This document shows, piece after piece, positions 10,884 through 22,755 of a stretch of 64,000 bases of DNA. How positions within the stretch are numbered: position 1 is the first letter of the stretch; the number at the start of each line of letters is the position of its first letter. The DNA is from Ophiocordyceps camponoti-saundersi (nom. inval.) (taxonomy: Eukaryota; Ascomycota; Sordariomycetes; Hypocreales; Ophiocordycipitaceae). The translations under genes and the position numbers were made by a program. Location of the stretch: positions 186,001-250,000 of the forward strand of contig PDHQ01000001.1 of NCBI GenBank assembly GCA_003339415.1. The letters run 5' to 3'. The notes beneath the pieces were generated by a model. That model was given only the letters and a program-made list of their open reading frames with translations. It made no database searches and was not told the DNA's origin.

Positions 10884-13021
10884 TCACTCCTCAGTCTTCT
10901 TCTCCTTCTCCCCCCCATTCCCATTCGTCTCCGCCGCCCCCTTCCTCACCCAAACCTCACCAATAGGATCACCATGCTCAGCCACACAAACCCATTCCCC
11001 GATCCCATACTCAGGCGGCGCCCTCCTAACGCCCCGACCACCCCCTCCGATGATGAGGTTACCAGGTCGATACGTCTCGTCCTGCTGCAGACGACGGATG
11101 ACGCTGCCGTGAACGCGGACGTTGGGAGGAACGTCTCGGACCTCTCCTCGAGGGAGCGGCCAACGGATCGGCTTCCATGATCCGTCGTGTTGGAGATCCA
11201 TCCTTCGGAAGGGCATCAGCTCCATCACCTTCCATCCCGTGACGGCCAGGATGCCGAGCCCGCCTCCGTAGACGAGAGAGTCGTGGATGCGAGACGTGTG
11301 AGCCTTGTGCATCTGCTCTTCAAAGTCCGCTCCTTGATTGCCATTGATGACGTTATCGTTGTCATCGTCCATCTCGACAGGTCGACGTCCACCCGTAGCC
11401 TCGTCCTCAACACGGATATCCGGATTCGCCTGCTGCTGACTCTTATCCTTCTTCTTGCCCGACCCCTGAGCAGCACCAGTGGCGTACAACTCCGCCGCGT
11501 CATGCATGCACCCGAGCTGCCTCACCTTATCAGCATCAAACGGCAGACCAGCCCTGATAGCCTCGCGAACGATCCACGCAAGCGGAACATGACTGGTGCT
11601 CTTCCGCCCGTCCAGCGCCTCCCACCCTCCACCGACGTCACCGTGACCACCAGCGAACCAAACCTCGTCGATGTCCTGCTCGTCCGGTTCTTCGTCCGGA
11701 TCCGCCTCCGAGGTCTGCATCGAGGCGCACGACATGGCATCGCCGACGTCGCTGACCGTCAACATCTGGTTGTGCGACGAGCGTGGTCGGTAAGGGGCGT
11801 AGCGCGAGTTGCTCGCCGAAAGTCGCCGTTTATGCTGTTGATGCTGTTCCTGTGACTGCGGCTGCTTTTGTCGTCCCTTCTCCCCGTCCGTAGCACCAGG
11901 TCGATGGCCATCGATACTTCGCCGCAAAGGCTCCAACAAGTCATGAAGGTGGTGGTGATGATGATGATGCTGACGATGACGATTCGCCGGTCGACGCTGA
12001 TACATGAGATCCTGACGAAACTTGGCCCTCCTCTCATCGATGCTGACGGCATGACGAATGACGCGCGCGCTGCTTCGAGCCGTATAAGGAAACTTACTCC
12101 TCTGCATCCAAGCCGCCTCAAAGCGCGGCACCGAATTGACGGTATCAAACAAGCCAAGGAACCGAATCCGACCAACCGGACGTGAAAAAGTCTCCCGAAA
12201 GCCCTTGATATAGTCATGAAGAGCATGAGCTTTCTTCGCTGCCTCCTCCTTATGACCTCTTTTACCTTTTCCTTCTCCATCATCATCATCATCATCCGCC
12301 TCCTCAAGTTGTCCCCTCCGACTCTGCCACTGAGCAAAAGCCTTCCAAGCAAACTTGACCATCTCCTCATTCCCATGCGACAAAAGACCGATATGATCGA
12401 GCATCTCAGCCAAAAAGCGAGCGATGTAAGCGCCTCGACTGAAGCCAAACATGTATATCTCGTCACCGGGGACGTAGAAGCGCATCAGAAAGCGATAACC
12501 GCCGACGACGTGCTGATCAAAGGACGATCCGACGGCCGAGTCCTTGGCTTTCGTATACCAAGAGTTGATTCTCGCCTTGACGCCTGTGTGGGATAACGAG
12601 CCGGAGACGACGTAGGTTCCGATGCCAGCTATGAGGAGACGACATTGACATGAGGCCGTCAGCGAATGGATAAGAGTAGGAAGGGTATGTGGGAAAAGAC
12701 AAAAAAAAACACACGCTGGTAGTAATGATACTGATCCGCAGCCGTGCGATCCAGCATTCGAAAGATCTTGAGGATGTTGCTATCGCTCTCGTCGCCGTGA
12801 AACTTGTTGCCCGTCCCGTCGAAGCAGAGGACCAATTTGCGCGCGCCTCTTCGTCTCTGCCCACCTGCGCTGAGGGCCTTTTGCGGACTCATGGTTCCAG
12901 AGGGGATATAGTTGCCGCTGTGGTTGTCGTTGTCGTATTCGTGGTGTTCTTCTTCGCCGTAGTGGTGCGACGAGCCTTGAGTGACGGCCCTGGCAGGGTC
13001 GAGAAGACGGTGAGTCGCCAT
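10884..13021 (-). CDS. DUF2235 alpha/beta-hydrolase-like protein
   Basis: Exons 13021-12715 and 12628-10884 give 683 aa; the 86-nt intron (12714-12629) is GT-AG and its removal restores a PGIGTY motif. The N-terminal [10 protein letters not shown] and the nucleophile-elbow-like GFSRGAY are the landmarks of DUF2235, the family that includes bacterial type VI secretion phospholipases (Tle1). The C-terminal half is long, polar and disordered-looking (His-, Asp- and Gln-rich runs), broken by a [10 protein letters not shown] segment that matches the conserved second half of the family. A lipase or esterase role is inferred from the family; fungal substrates are not established. No signal peptide is seen. 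Confidence 0.85.
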
Positions 13022-13922
13022 AGATGTATCCGTATATATATATGCAGAGTATTACGTCCGTATACAGAGTACAAAAATGTCTGTAAAATGTATGTGATGG
13101 CTGTGTTTGGGATATTATCATCAGACACGGCATGTCGTGTTACCCCCTCTCTCTCTCCCCCCCCCCCTTTCTCGCGCCAACCTCTCTCTCTCCCTCTTAG
13201 ACTCTCTCTCGTCCTCTCTCTCTTATACCCCGGGACTCAACCAGCCGAGAACCCCGACTTTATACCCTTGCTTTCCCGATATCGAAAAGGAAAACGCAAC
13301 CTTCGACAAGTCTGGTAGTTCAGCCGCTCCGTCCCAGTCCTAAACGGGGAAAGATGAAGTAAAAAGCAACGACCAATGCCACCATCGCCAATCCCTCTCC
13401 TCTTTCTCTCATACAGGATGATACATCATACACACATACATTGCTATGTCTCGTCCCAATCAAAATCAGTCCGCATATCCGGCATACATGCGGACATGGT
13501 AAGCGTAGTATTCGACCCTCCCCGAGTCGGACCATCGAGCCGAGTAGGGTCGTCATATCGTATGTACTACGACGCTTTCGTTCTACCACTCTCTGTTCCA
13601 TCGACCGACGGCGGCAGCCTGCTTGCTTTGCTTGCTTGATTGCTTGCTTGATGGGGCTCCCAAGGACACACAGCTGTGAACCGTCTGCAACCCTTCCCAG
13701 GTGTGCCTGCAGTGGCTGTATTCGTTCGTACTTACGATCGTCTCCGAATCTACAGGAGTATCAGCCAGGTAAGTATTGTGTGTATCCGTACGGATGATTG
13801 GATCGTAACGACGTAGCTGGTAGGTAGGAGTTTTGTATGTATCCGTAGCTATGTCATTGTGCATAGTATCTACCTTCATATAGACACCGATATCGCCGGT
13901 ACGTATGTCCCTCTCTCTGTCC

Positions 13923-13955
<33 letters not shown>

Positions 13956-14302
13956 TCCTCTCTGTGTGTATATATGTGTGTGTAATATTCATCAGTCCAA
14001 CAACTCCTACATACATGCAAGCCGTAACACCCGCTTCCCCCCTTTCCGCGAAAGCAAAGGGAAAACAACAAAAGCCGACGACGCATCAATGGTATGGTAT
14101 GCAGACGAGAACTGTCGAACGTTCCATCTCGCTTCGATACCGTCTCGTGTCTCCTTTCCGCAGAGAGATGCAAACGCTCTCTCACATAGTTCTTGAAGCA
14201 AAGTCTTCCAAGTCCCTCCCCCCCTGACGAGGAACAAAGACAAAGCTTCCTTCGACTCCCTCTCTCTCCCATTTCCGAGCCCCCCCAAAAGAAACCCCCT
14301 GA
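13022..14302. other. Repeat-rich intergenic region
   Basis: It contains CT runs (13145-13230 and 13911-13960), TATG/TGTG repeats near 13965-13983 and the palindrome ATCCGTACGGAT at 13784-13795. ORFs here are microsatellite translations. It includes the 3' flank of the RBM25-like gene and the 5' flank of the DUF2235 gene. Confidence 0.5.
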
Positions 14303-16805
14303 CTAAGTAGGCAGGCCGCGTTTCTCGCACTCGGTAAAGAAGATGATCATCCGCCAGAGCTTCTTGACCAAGTCCTCTGCCTCGTCTCCCAGAGCCTATC
14401 CTCTTAGTTAGCAATATTCTCAGACGCCTTTGCATGTGCAAGAAGATAGAAAATAAAAGGGGACAAGAGGGAGCAAGAAGCGTGAAAGAAAAAAAGAAGG
14501 AAACAAAGAGTCCTCACCTCGCCAAGCTCCTCGGCCAGCGTCGCCGCCGTGCCGCGCTTGCGAATCTGCTCCTCCACCGCCTGCACCAGCATCTCCTCCT
14601 GCACCCCGAGATATTCCACAATCTTCTTCTCCACAAACGGACGTAGCCGCTCGCGCACAATGTGGTCGTCCATGTGATCCCACTTGACCTCCCACTTCCA
14701 GAGGCCCTCCTTGTCCGAGGGAATCTCCTGCGCGAGCGCGCGAACCGCTTGCGAGATCTCCTCCTCCGTCATCGAGTCTGCAGCCGAGACGGCGTCCAGC
14801 TGAATCGGCACCAGCGGTCGGCGCACCATCGGCTCCGTATCCTCGTCGTCGAGGAGACCCTCGACCTCGGCAATGGTCCGTCGCCGCGGCATGTTGCGAG
14901 ATGCCTGAGCCCTCTGCGCCGCAGCCCCAAGCGAGAGCCTGAACGGCTGAGGTGCCGGCGCTGCGTCCGCGGCGGCCGCGGCAGCGGCAGCCTGTCGTCG
15001 CTCCGACTCCTGGTCTTGCTGATCGAGGAACGAGTCCGCCTGGCCTCGGGCTTGGTTCATCTGCTCTTGGGCGCGTCGCATCTGGTCTTGCTCCTCTCGG
15101 CGATCTAGATGATCGCGATCTTCTTCTTTGTGGACATCCTTGATGCGCAGCGTGTACCACTCGGCGTTGTCGCTATAGTAGAGATGACCCTTTCGCGCCG
15201 ATTCAATCGCGTCGTCCCACACCGCGTCGCGGCCTCGCTGCTCCTCCGTACGCCGGCGCTTCTGTTCAGCCTCCATTTCCACACGATCCTGCTCACGATC
15301 AAGGGCTGACTGTCGGGCCCTTTCTCTCTTGAGCCACTTTGTTTCCAAGTCGAGATACATTTTGTTGTCGTCGTCCTCTTTCTTCTTCAACCGGCGGCGG
15401 CGGAGCTCTTCGTCGGAAGCATCAGTATCTTCGTTCGCATCGCGAGCTTTCTGATCGTGGCCACCGTTGACAAAGGACACGCCTCGTCCGGCTTCGCCCT
15501 GGCCCCTGGGACCGGTCGGCGCCGCGGTCGTCGTGGCCCGCGGTCCTAGCGGAATATTGTTGGCACCGCCGAATTGATAGGCTGCGGCCCCGTTCTGCTT
15601 GCGGAAGCGCTCGCCAATCTCCTCTTCTCTGCGCTGCCTCTCCATGTCACGTTGAGTGCTGCGGTCGCGAAACGCGGCAATCTCCTTGGCCACAACCTCA
15701 CGCATCTCGGCCGGGACTTCGGAAAGCTCGTCGTCTTGTGCGATGGAGATGTTGACTACCTCGACGTTTTTCGGCGCGTCGGTGCTGCCCATGACCGCAT
15801 CGCCATCAGAATTCGGGAGACTGCTTCCAAGCTGAGGGTAAAAGAGCTCGAGCTGAACCTTTTTGAGCGCGACGCGAGCCTGCTCCAGTTGGCCCTGAAA
15901 CTCCGGGTCCTCGCCTCTGCCTTCGTTGAGCGAGGCCTGGTACTCCATCAAGGTGTTGTCGACGGCAACCATCAATCTGGTCTTCTCGATGCCCTCGAAG
16001 GACTCGTCGGTACTCGGCTTCGCCGTCGGCTTCTGCTTCGCGACGGGAACCTCGAACGTCTCCTCCTTGAGAAGCTTCAGCGCAAACGCGAGCGAGTCGT
16101 GGTCTTCAAACGTAGCGAATCCCATCAACGGTCGGTGCGAGCTCCAGACAGTGGACGATGACTCCCATTTTCGAAGTCTTCCAACAGCATTGCAGATCTT
16201 GTAGACGCCATCGTCGCCACCGAGTCCCTCGGGAAGCTGGATGAACATGACCGTCAAGAGTTTGTCTTCGGCCGTGGGGGGGTGGAGAGTCATCGACGCC
16301 TCTCCCCTGCGATCTCTGCCTTGATCACCAGCTCGATCCATGCCCAAGCCAGAGCGACCGCCAGAGGGCGCCGCGGGCCCGTCACCGCGCCCGCCAGAGC
16401 TGGGCGCCACGGTCCCGAGTCGGATGATGGGGGCGTTGAAGTTGATGTTGGGCATGTTGGCCGGAGGCTGAAAGGTCGGCGGCAGTCCGCCGGGGCGGTT
16501 CGCTTGCTGGGCGTTGGGCGGCGACGTGCCGGGCGGAGCAGACACACCTGGGGCCGGCGACATGCCCATGGGAGGACCTATGAGCTCCATGTCAGTTCAA
16601 GAAAGGAAAGAATAATGACGCGTCTTTACGTACCTAAGCCAGGCGGGGGAGCGCCCACACCAGGAGGAAGACCATTGTAGCCACCATAACCAGGCGGCGC
16701 GCCGTAAGGATTTCCTTGGGGAAGAGATCGGATAGTCAGCTCATATTCGTCGTCTTGGGTAGAATCCGACGAGTCTGTACCGCCATATTGGTTGTTGTAG
16801 GCCAT
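14303..16805 (-). CDS. RBM25-like splicing factor (RRM + PWI)
   Basis: Exons 16805-16634, 16577-14518 and 14395-14303 give 774 aa. Intron 2 (14517-14396) has a clear branch site (GCTAAC) and its removal adds a 30-residue end finishing KRGLPT. Order: Gly/Pro-rich N-terminus, an RRM at about 163-235 (TVMFIQLP and a MGFATF strand), a long Arg/Glu-rich charged coiled coil, then a PWI domain near the C-terminus (LWKWEVKWDHMDDH, RPFVEKKIVEYLG). This is the domain order of RBM25/Snu71-type U1 snRNP-associated factors, which promote 5' splice-site choice. It acts in the nucleus. The gene shares a 533-bp upstream region with the divergent bS21m gene. Confidence 0.88.
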
Positions 16806-17338
16806 GATGCCGCTGTAACGAGAGACTCGAAGGGCCGAAACGGATGCGTTCGAGAAACTCGCCAACGGCACAGCCGACAACGGAAAAGCCGCCAACCGAA
16901 CGAGGACTCGATAGGTAGGGATGCAGGTAGAGAAGGGCTATAGAAGGTGTATGGAAGGTATTTCTATAGGGGGGGAAAAAAGGGGGTAGAAGCCAAGCGT
17001 GACTGCAACTGACGATGAAATAGCAGCGATGGAAGGGGGGGGGGGAGAAGAGTTTTTTTCCCTCTCCTCAGTGACTGTTTTTTTTTTCCGGTGATGCTTT
17101 TTCAAAGACCTGCCACCAGCTTCCGGCTGCCAAAGATAATCGAAGCCTCGTCGGTCGAAGTGGAGACCGACAAAGAGATACGTACCTTTCCGCGTTTGCG
17201 CCGTTTGCCAAGGATCAACGTTGCTCCGATCCGGGTTTTTTCCTCCTCAATCACATCTTCAATCTACAACTTCAACCCAGGGCTTTCTCCGTGTGTGCGT
17301 GTGACGACAACGACGACGACGACTCGTCCGTCGCCATC
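16806..17338. promoter_or_regulatory. Divergent promoter region of RBM25-like and bS21m genes
   Basis: Both neighbours start outward from this 533-bp block. It holds G-runs (16971-16977, 17036-17045), T-runs (17053-17060, 17079-17086) and a short CGA repeat just before the bS21m start. No TATA box is evident, as expected for housekeeping genes. Confidence 0.45.
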
Positions 17339-18232
17339 ATGTAAGCCCTCTTTCTCTGATGTCGTCTACTTTGCAGATCTCTTCAATTCTGACCTCGCAA
17401 ACTATAGGAAACCCATTCCGAGATGCAGCGCGGCCCTGCTCTCCAAAGCCTCGACTTCGCTCCTCCAACCACCTACACGCCGAGCTCTATCAACCACCCT
17501 ATCACTGCATTTCTCTCGCTCAAGTCCGCGTCCAAAAGACTCGAGAGACCCCGATGCTTGGTCTCCTCGCTTGAAGAGCAACGAAAATAATACCCTAAAA
17601 CGGTCTTCAAGCGTCTACAATTCCAATCAGCAATTCTGGTCAAAACCAGAGGTATTTTATCTTCACCGGTACACTCCTTCTCAGTCAAAACTGAAGCCTT
17701 TCAGTCTTCCCCCAAAACTCCTGTGGACGACCCTCTTGAATCGTTGAGAAAACCCGTCTTACCGCCTCCTCCACCACCACCACCACCCGCTGCAAATCCC
17801 TTCACAGATGCCTTTGACAACACACAAGACAATTCCTCACCAGCCACGCCGCCAAAACATCCGTACGATACAAACGATCGCATAAACGTCCACCACGCCG
17901 TGGAAGAGATATATCGCGGAACGGTGTCTACCGTCGTCGACCCCCGACACAGCCCAAAGATACACACCAAAGCAGTCACCGGTCGGACCGTCTTCATCAT
18001 CCCCAGGCGATCTGGACCCAATACTGCACCGACCGTCACGGCCGCTTTCCGTGTCATGAATAGACTGGTCAGGGAACAGAAGCTTCGTCAGAAATTCAAT
18101 TTCCAAAAGACCCACTGGCGACCAGGCCTGAAGAGAAAGATGCTGAAGAGTAAACGGTGGCGTCAGAGATTCAAGGAGGCCTTCCAGGTTGCCACTCAAA
18201 GATGCAAGGAACTATGTAGACAGGGTTGGTAG
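17339..18232 (+). CDS. mrp21: Mitochondrial small-subunit ribosomal protein bS21m
   Basis: The C-terminal 60 residues are Arg/Lys-rich and match the bS21 family (NRLVREQKLRQKFNFQ, KRWRQRFKEA). The join 17339-17340, 17408-17651, 17705-18232 gives 257 aa. The start codon is split by a 67-nt intron: AT at 17339-17340, then GTAAGC...CTATAG, then G. The result begins MKPIPRCSAALLSKAST, a typical mitochondrial targeting peptide. The unspliced ATG is followed directly by TAA, and the next ATG (17425) is in the wrong frame. Intron 2 (17652-17704, 53 nt) removes the frame break before a proline run. The protein would sit in the mitoribosome small subunit. Confidence 0.85.
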
Positions 18233-18371
18233 GTATTTGACAGTAAATCAATAAGAAAGCACATACGTCTACGGTATGCATAATGCGATGCTCTCTCCTA
18301 TTGCGCGTCACGTTCAACGTCGCCCATCGATGCCGTTCTGCTTCGACCCTTGCAACTGGCAGCTCGTCTAC

Positions 18372-20524
18372 TCATTGTACGTCTTCATCGTCCCACTCTC
18401 GCGTCGGACTCGGTATAGGACTCGCAGTCACCTTGGGCCTCGACCTAAACACAGCCTCCATGTCCTCTTCGTCCATTGGATCCAGCGCCGACGCGCGCAT
18501 CTGCTCCGGCTCCTCCTCCGGCGTAGGGAATAGGGCACTCTCCTTGCGCGGCGACATCCTGGCCTTTCTCTCTGAACGACGGCGCTCGAGCCTTGCTTTT
18601 TGCTTGGCCTTTTCCATGCCCGCCATGCTGCGCCGCGTGCGATTGACCAGGTCATCCGCGCCGTTACCAATTTCTGTCGGCTCGTCGCCTTGAGGCGGAG
18701 GAGCTACTTCTTGAAGAGTCGGCTCTGGCTCCGATTTCTGAGGCAGAATGCTACTGTCGGCTCGCGACATGGAGAGGCAAGTGCGTTGTGTGAGTGAGAG
18801 TGTGTGGCGATGCGCGTTCCGCTTCTCGAGGGGGTCCTGTACCACGTCCGGAACTGCCGCGAGACTCGGATTGGCGAGCGCTTGTGGTGGTGAGCGCTTG
18901 TCAGTAGACGTTGTTCTTGTGAGACTCTGGGCGTGTCGCGTTGGTGACGGGCAGGGCGAGGGGCTCGGCGGCGTAGAGACTTCCCAGATTTTCTTGGACG
19001 CGTGTGAGTCGAGCTCGGCATCGTGCTTGGACTTTCTGATTCGTAGACTTTTCATGTCATCCAGTCCCGCTGGATCCTGCGGAACTATTCTTGCCATGCC
19101 CCCAAAGAGACTGTCCGTCGAAGGGTTGTCGCCTAGAGCGCCCATCTCCGACGCCGAGCCAGCTGCGTGAGAATGGGCATTGTTTCGTGATGATAAGAGA
19201 CTGCTTGAGACCTTGCCTGGGCATCGGATCTGCGCCAACTCGTCACGCAGGTCTTGGACGAGCCCTGCGTACTCGTCAGTCAGCTGAGGTCGTCTGCGGC
19301 CAATGCCCCTTGCGCCATCGTTCGAATCTTGAACCTGTAGACTTTGATGCCGGAGGAATGTGATATCCAGCCCCTTTGTAGACTGAACATCATTCTCAGC
19401 TTTGACATCTGGCTGCTTCGACTCTTGCCGGGGGCCAAACGTTTCCGCACGGAAAGCATCCCATTTCTTCAACCTTTCCTGTTGCATCCGCACCCGATCA
19501 TCGAGTTGGTCCAGAAGGCCGGTTCCGCCGCCTTGGAGCTCCGAGAGCCTACCCTGTTGAACCCGGCGCCACACTCTGTCAAAAGGTGCAGCGACAAGGC
19601 CAGTACAGCCTGCTCGGCCGGGGACACTACCCAACAGCGTATCTACCCAGCCTTCGTCAGCGGACCAGTTGGTTCGAACCTTGCGCTCCATCTCCGTCCT
19701 GACATCTTTCGACTCGAGTCCAATGCCGCCGCCTTGCTCTTCTTGGGCTCGGACCGCCTCACGACGACGGGCGACGGCCCGTTCCTCCTCGCCGAGCAGC
19801 CGAGCAAAGTCCGAGTATCGGGCTCGTGCCACCTCCTTCCGCTCGAGAAGTCGACAGAGGGATACCCTGTGCGCCAGAGCCAGCGCAACGAGGTCCGCAT
19901 TGTCGCTTCGATAGCCCCTATTCTTCAGCGAAAGGCTGGCTGATGCAGACGGAGGGCTACTGGAGCCTTGCGCGGCCTTCTCTTTAAGCACAGCGGTAGA
20001 AAGACAAGCGAGAACTTCCTCGAATCTGTCCCCCCGGCAGTCGTCAAGCATGGTCTTGCGGATGATACAGTCGCGTCCCAGGACCCCGCTCTTCTTGGCG
20101 TTCTCAAGGGCTCGTAGCAGAGCGGCACGGAGATTGAGAGACTGCAGCTGGTCGATTGGCGGGAAATATGGTTTCAGCTTCTGTGAAAAGGCCGTAAGTC
20201 AGCTAAGGGTACACAGGCAAAGAAGGATAGTTAATTCCCTACATTTGACGCCTCGTCAGGATCCCACAGAAAGAAGAGGTGGAACAAGGCCCATTCTACG
20301 CACTGCACTCGCCTTTTCTGGCTCTGCGTAGAGGCAGCAAATGTCTGATGCGAGATATCAGGCCAGTCTGGGAGCAGGTCGAGGTCGAGCAACCGTAGGT
20401 TCGTCAAGAAGAGGGAAAGTGACGATTTGCCGGTCGGTTGCGCGGGCCCAACCTCAGGGGCGCGCTGCTGCGGCCTCGGCAGACAGGCGGCAGAGCGTGT
20501 TCGGGCGTGCTTCAACGTTGCCAT
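18372..20524 (-). CDS. haus6: HAUS augmin-like complex subunit 6
   Basis: Exons 20524-20243 and 20180-18372 give 696 aa with a 62-nt GT-AG intron. The N-terminal 200 residues fit HAUS6_N: WALFHLFFLWDP, then FPPIDQLQSLNLRAALLRAL and GVLGRDCIIRKTMLDDCRGD. The centre is coiled-coil-like and the C-terminal half is Ser/Pro/Arg-rich and probably disordered. Augmin recruits gamma-tubulin to existing microtubules so that new ones branch in the spindle. The complex is kept in many filamentous fungi but lost from budding yeast, in line with the host suggested here. The first ATG of the domain-bearing frame (20524) was chosen; a few upstream codons are also open. Confidence 0.82.
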
Positions 20525-20798
20525 GATAGGCGACGTGTTGATGAGGTTGGACAAGGCTGGGGGGCCCTCACCATGGAATCAGACGTCCCATTGTACAGTG
20601 CAAGATCAAGAATCGCGAGCACAGTGCTGTTGATCTGTTTTGCTATCCGACTACCCTGGGTCTTATCTTATCGCCAACAAGAGACTGAGGTCATATAACA
20701 TCTCCTTTTCCATCACACCTTTTTTTTCTTGCTTCCCACCAACAAACCAAGCAGCTTCGAGCATCGCCAGCTAGACTCTCATAATAGCAGAGATCAAC

Positions 20799-22058
20799 TC
20801 ACCCCCGATGACCTCGAGGACAATTCGCATGGAAGCCACGATAGAGAACCGTCAGCTCATCGCTATATTCAGTAGACGACGTCGAATTGACGTCGACGGG
20901 CCCGTATAGGAACCAGCCACTGAGAGGCTGGGCTTGCACGCCCGCCGTCCGAGCCGAACCCCTCGCGATGCCAATGTTGCCGGCCAAGACGTACGCCATC
21001 TTGTTCGCGCCATGGCCCTCATAGTCGAGCATCTTGAGCGGCGCCTTGGCGTATCCCACCGGAAGGGTGTTGAGGCCGGCGCTGTAGTAGGCGATGTTAT
21101 CTACCTTGACCTCATCGCCTCGGGCTTCCCTTGTTGCCGGCACGCGCAGATCACCGTTGGAAGACCAGTGCAGGAATCCGGTGATCCATCCGGAGACGTC
21201 GTATTCCATCGGACCGGCACCGCAGCTGAAGACCTTTTCCGCACGGACGATTTGCTTCCAAAATGTCTTGATCTCTTTGCTCTCCGGGTTCTTGAACGTC
21301 TCGACGAACTTGTGAAGGATGGGTCGCAACCTCTTTCCGTACTGCGTAGGCTCAACGCCGAACTCATTGAGCCTCTCCAGCTTATCGAGCAGGATTTGCC
21401 AGTCAGCCTCGTTGCCGAGGAGTCTCACGGAAGGCAAGCCGCAGATGATGCCGCCGGAGAACTTGAAATACTGCTGCATCAGGCCCATCATCAAGACGGC
21501 CGACGTCGTGTTGTCGTTGGCCGTGCTGGTGGAAAAGCCCGGCGTAATCCAGTTTTCGAGCCAATCGGCCTTGACCCTATTCTGTATCTCCCCCTTGAAG
21601 CCGTCGATGACGGACTGCCAGGTCCAGTCCCAGACCTCGATCTCCTTCTGGCCATCAAAGTCGACGAACAGGTGCCTCAGTTCCTCGGCATGCTTGGTCA
21701 TGTACAGGTTAAGCTGGGCCAATATCTCGAACCAGACGGTGTCGGGCCGCAGCACTAGGTGTTGGTGCTGAGCCCAAGCGTCGATGGCGCCTCGCACCAG
21801 ACTATCAGACGAGGCGTAGAGTTTGGAATCGTTGCCGGCCAGGTCGTGCTGCATGTCGGAGTAGGACGAGACGATGACCTTGGCGCCACCGGGTTGGATC
21901 TCTTCGGGACAGCTCTTCTCGAAGAGTTCCATGTCAGACGATATCGTGCTGACACTTTTCAGCGGCAGAGGCTGGACATTGGTGAAGGGCACGACAACAT
22001 CGGCCCTGACCAAACTCGTCGACAGCCCGAGGGCGAGCAGCAGCAGCTTTGGAGCCAT
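20799..22058 (-). CDS. Secreted DUF4419 protein
   Basis: Single-exon gene of 419 aa. It starts with a signal peptide (MAPKLLLLALGLSTSLVRA). The body fits DUF4419: HLVLRPDTVWFEILAQLNLYM, then LFVDFDGQKEIEV, and CGLPSVRLLGNEADWQ near the centre. The family is common in fungi and bacteria without a proven activity. Cysteines are few. Secretion is inferred from the signal peptide and the lack of an obvious transmembrane segment. The ATG at 22058 is the first in frame. Confidence 0.8.
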   Translation of the reverse strand: MAPKLLLLALGLSTSLVRADVVVPFTNVQPLPLKSVSTISSDMELFEKSCPEEIQPGGAKVIVSSYSDMQHDLAGNDSKLYASSDSLVRGAIDAWAQHQHLVLRPDTVWFEILAQLNLYMTKHAEELRHLFVDFDGQKEIEVWDWTWQSVIDGFKGEIQNRVKADWLENWITPGFSTSTANDNTTSAVLMMGLMQQYFKFSGGIICGLPSVRLLGNEADWQILLDKLERLNEFGVEPTQYGKRLRPILHKFVETFKNPESKEIKTFWKQIVRAEKVFSCGAGPMEYDVSGWITGFLHWSSNGDLRVPATREARGDEVKVDNIAYYSAGLNTLPVGYAKAPLKMLDYEGHGANKMAYVLAGNIGIARGSARTAGVQAQPLSGWFLYGPVDVNSTSSTEYSDELTVLYRGFHANCPRGHRG

Positions 22059-22719
22059 GAGCACTCAATGCGCCAACTGTCGACACAAGTTGGGTCTCGA
22101 GAGGAAAAGAGAAGGAGAGGAAGGGGAGCGGGAAAAGAAGAGGGAGGTGACTATAAGATTCAGGCAAGAAAAGGTAGTTGACCTGCTTTTTCCCCAACAA
22201 GTCTTGTTTGTCTTAGACCAAGACGATGCGGAGAGACGGGCGAGGAATCTGATTTATGTCGAAGGAGCTGGAAGCAGCGACAACGTCTTTCCCCCGCCGG
22301 TAGCGATATATATGGCAAGACATTGGCATCGTCGAGACGATGATCGGCTGGGCTCGGTCTAAGAGTCAGAAGACGGGGTGCTGTCCGCCTTGGCGGAAAC
22401 GAGCGGGTTACCGATGTCGTACGAGTCGAGTCGAAACAGGACGACTATGAAGAATGTATGTACATACATATGTATGTATGTATGCAATGCACAAACCAGC
22501 TCCAAAGCACATAACTATACACATATATATGTACGTTGATCGATTTATACGAATATATCCGTACATACATACATACATACATACCCTACCTCCCTACACT
22601 ACATACTTCGTAAGCCATCGCGGATGCACGGATCTATTGTCGGCATGCGTGGGCCGATTGCGGTAGGAATGTGTCGAGCAGCCAACTGTGGCAGAACGAC
22701 TCACGTTGATGGAGCTAAG

Positions 22720-22755
<36 letters not shown>

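Noticed and set aside
13583..14272. 229-codon minus-strand ORF
   Set aside because: Its centre translates a GA/CT microsatellite (Arg-Glu run) and it overlaps the 3' flank of the RBM25-like gene.
17425..17580. Use of the first whole ATG (MQRGPALQSL) as bS21m start
   Set aside because: Out of frame with the bS21 domain and stops soon; the AT|G split start gives a targeting peptide in frame.
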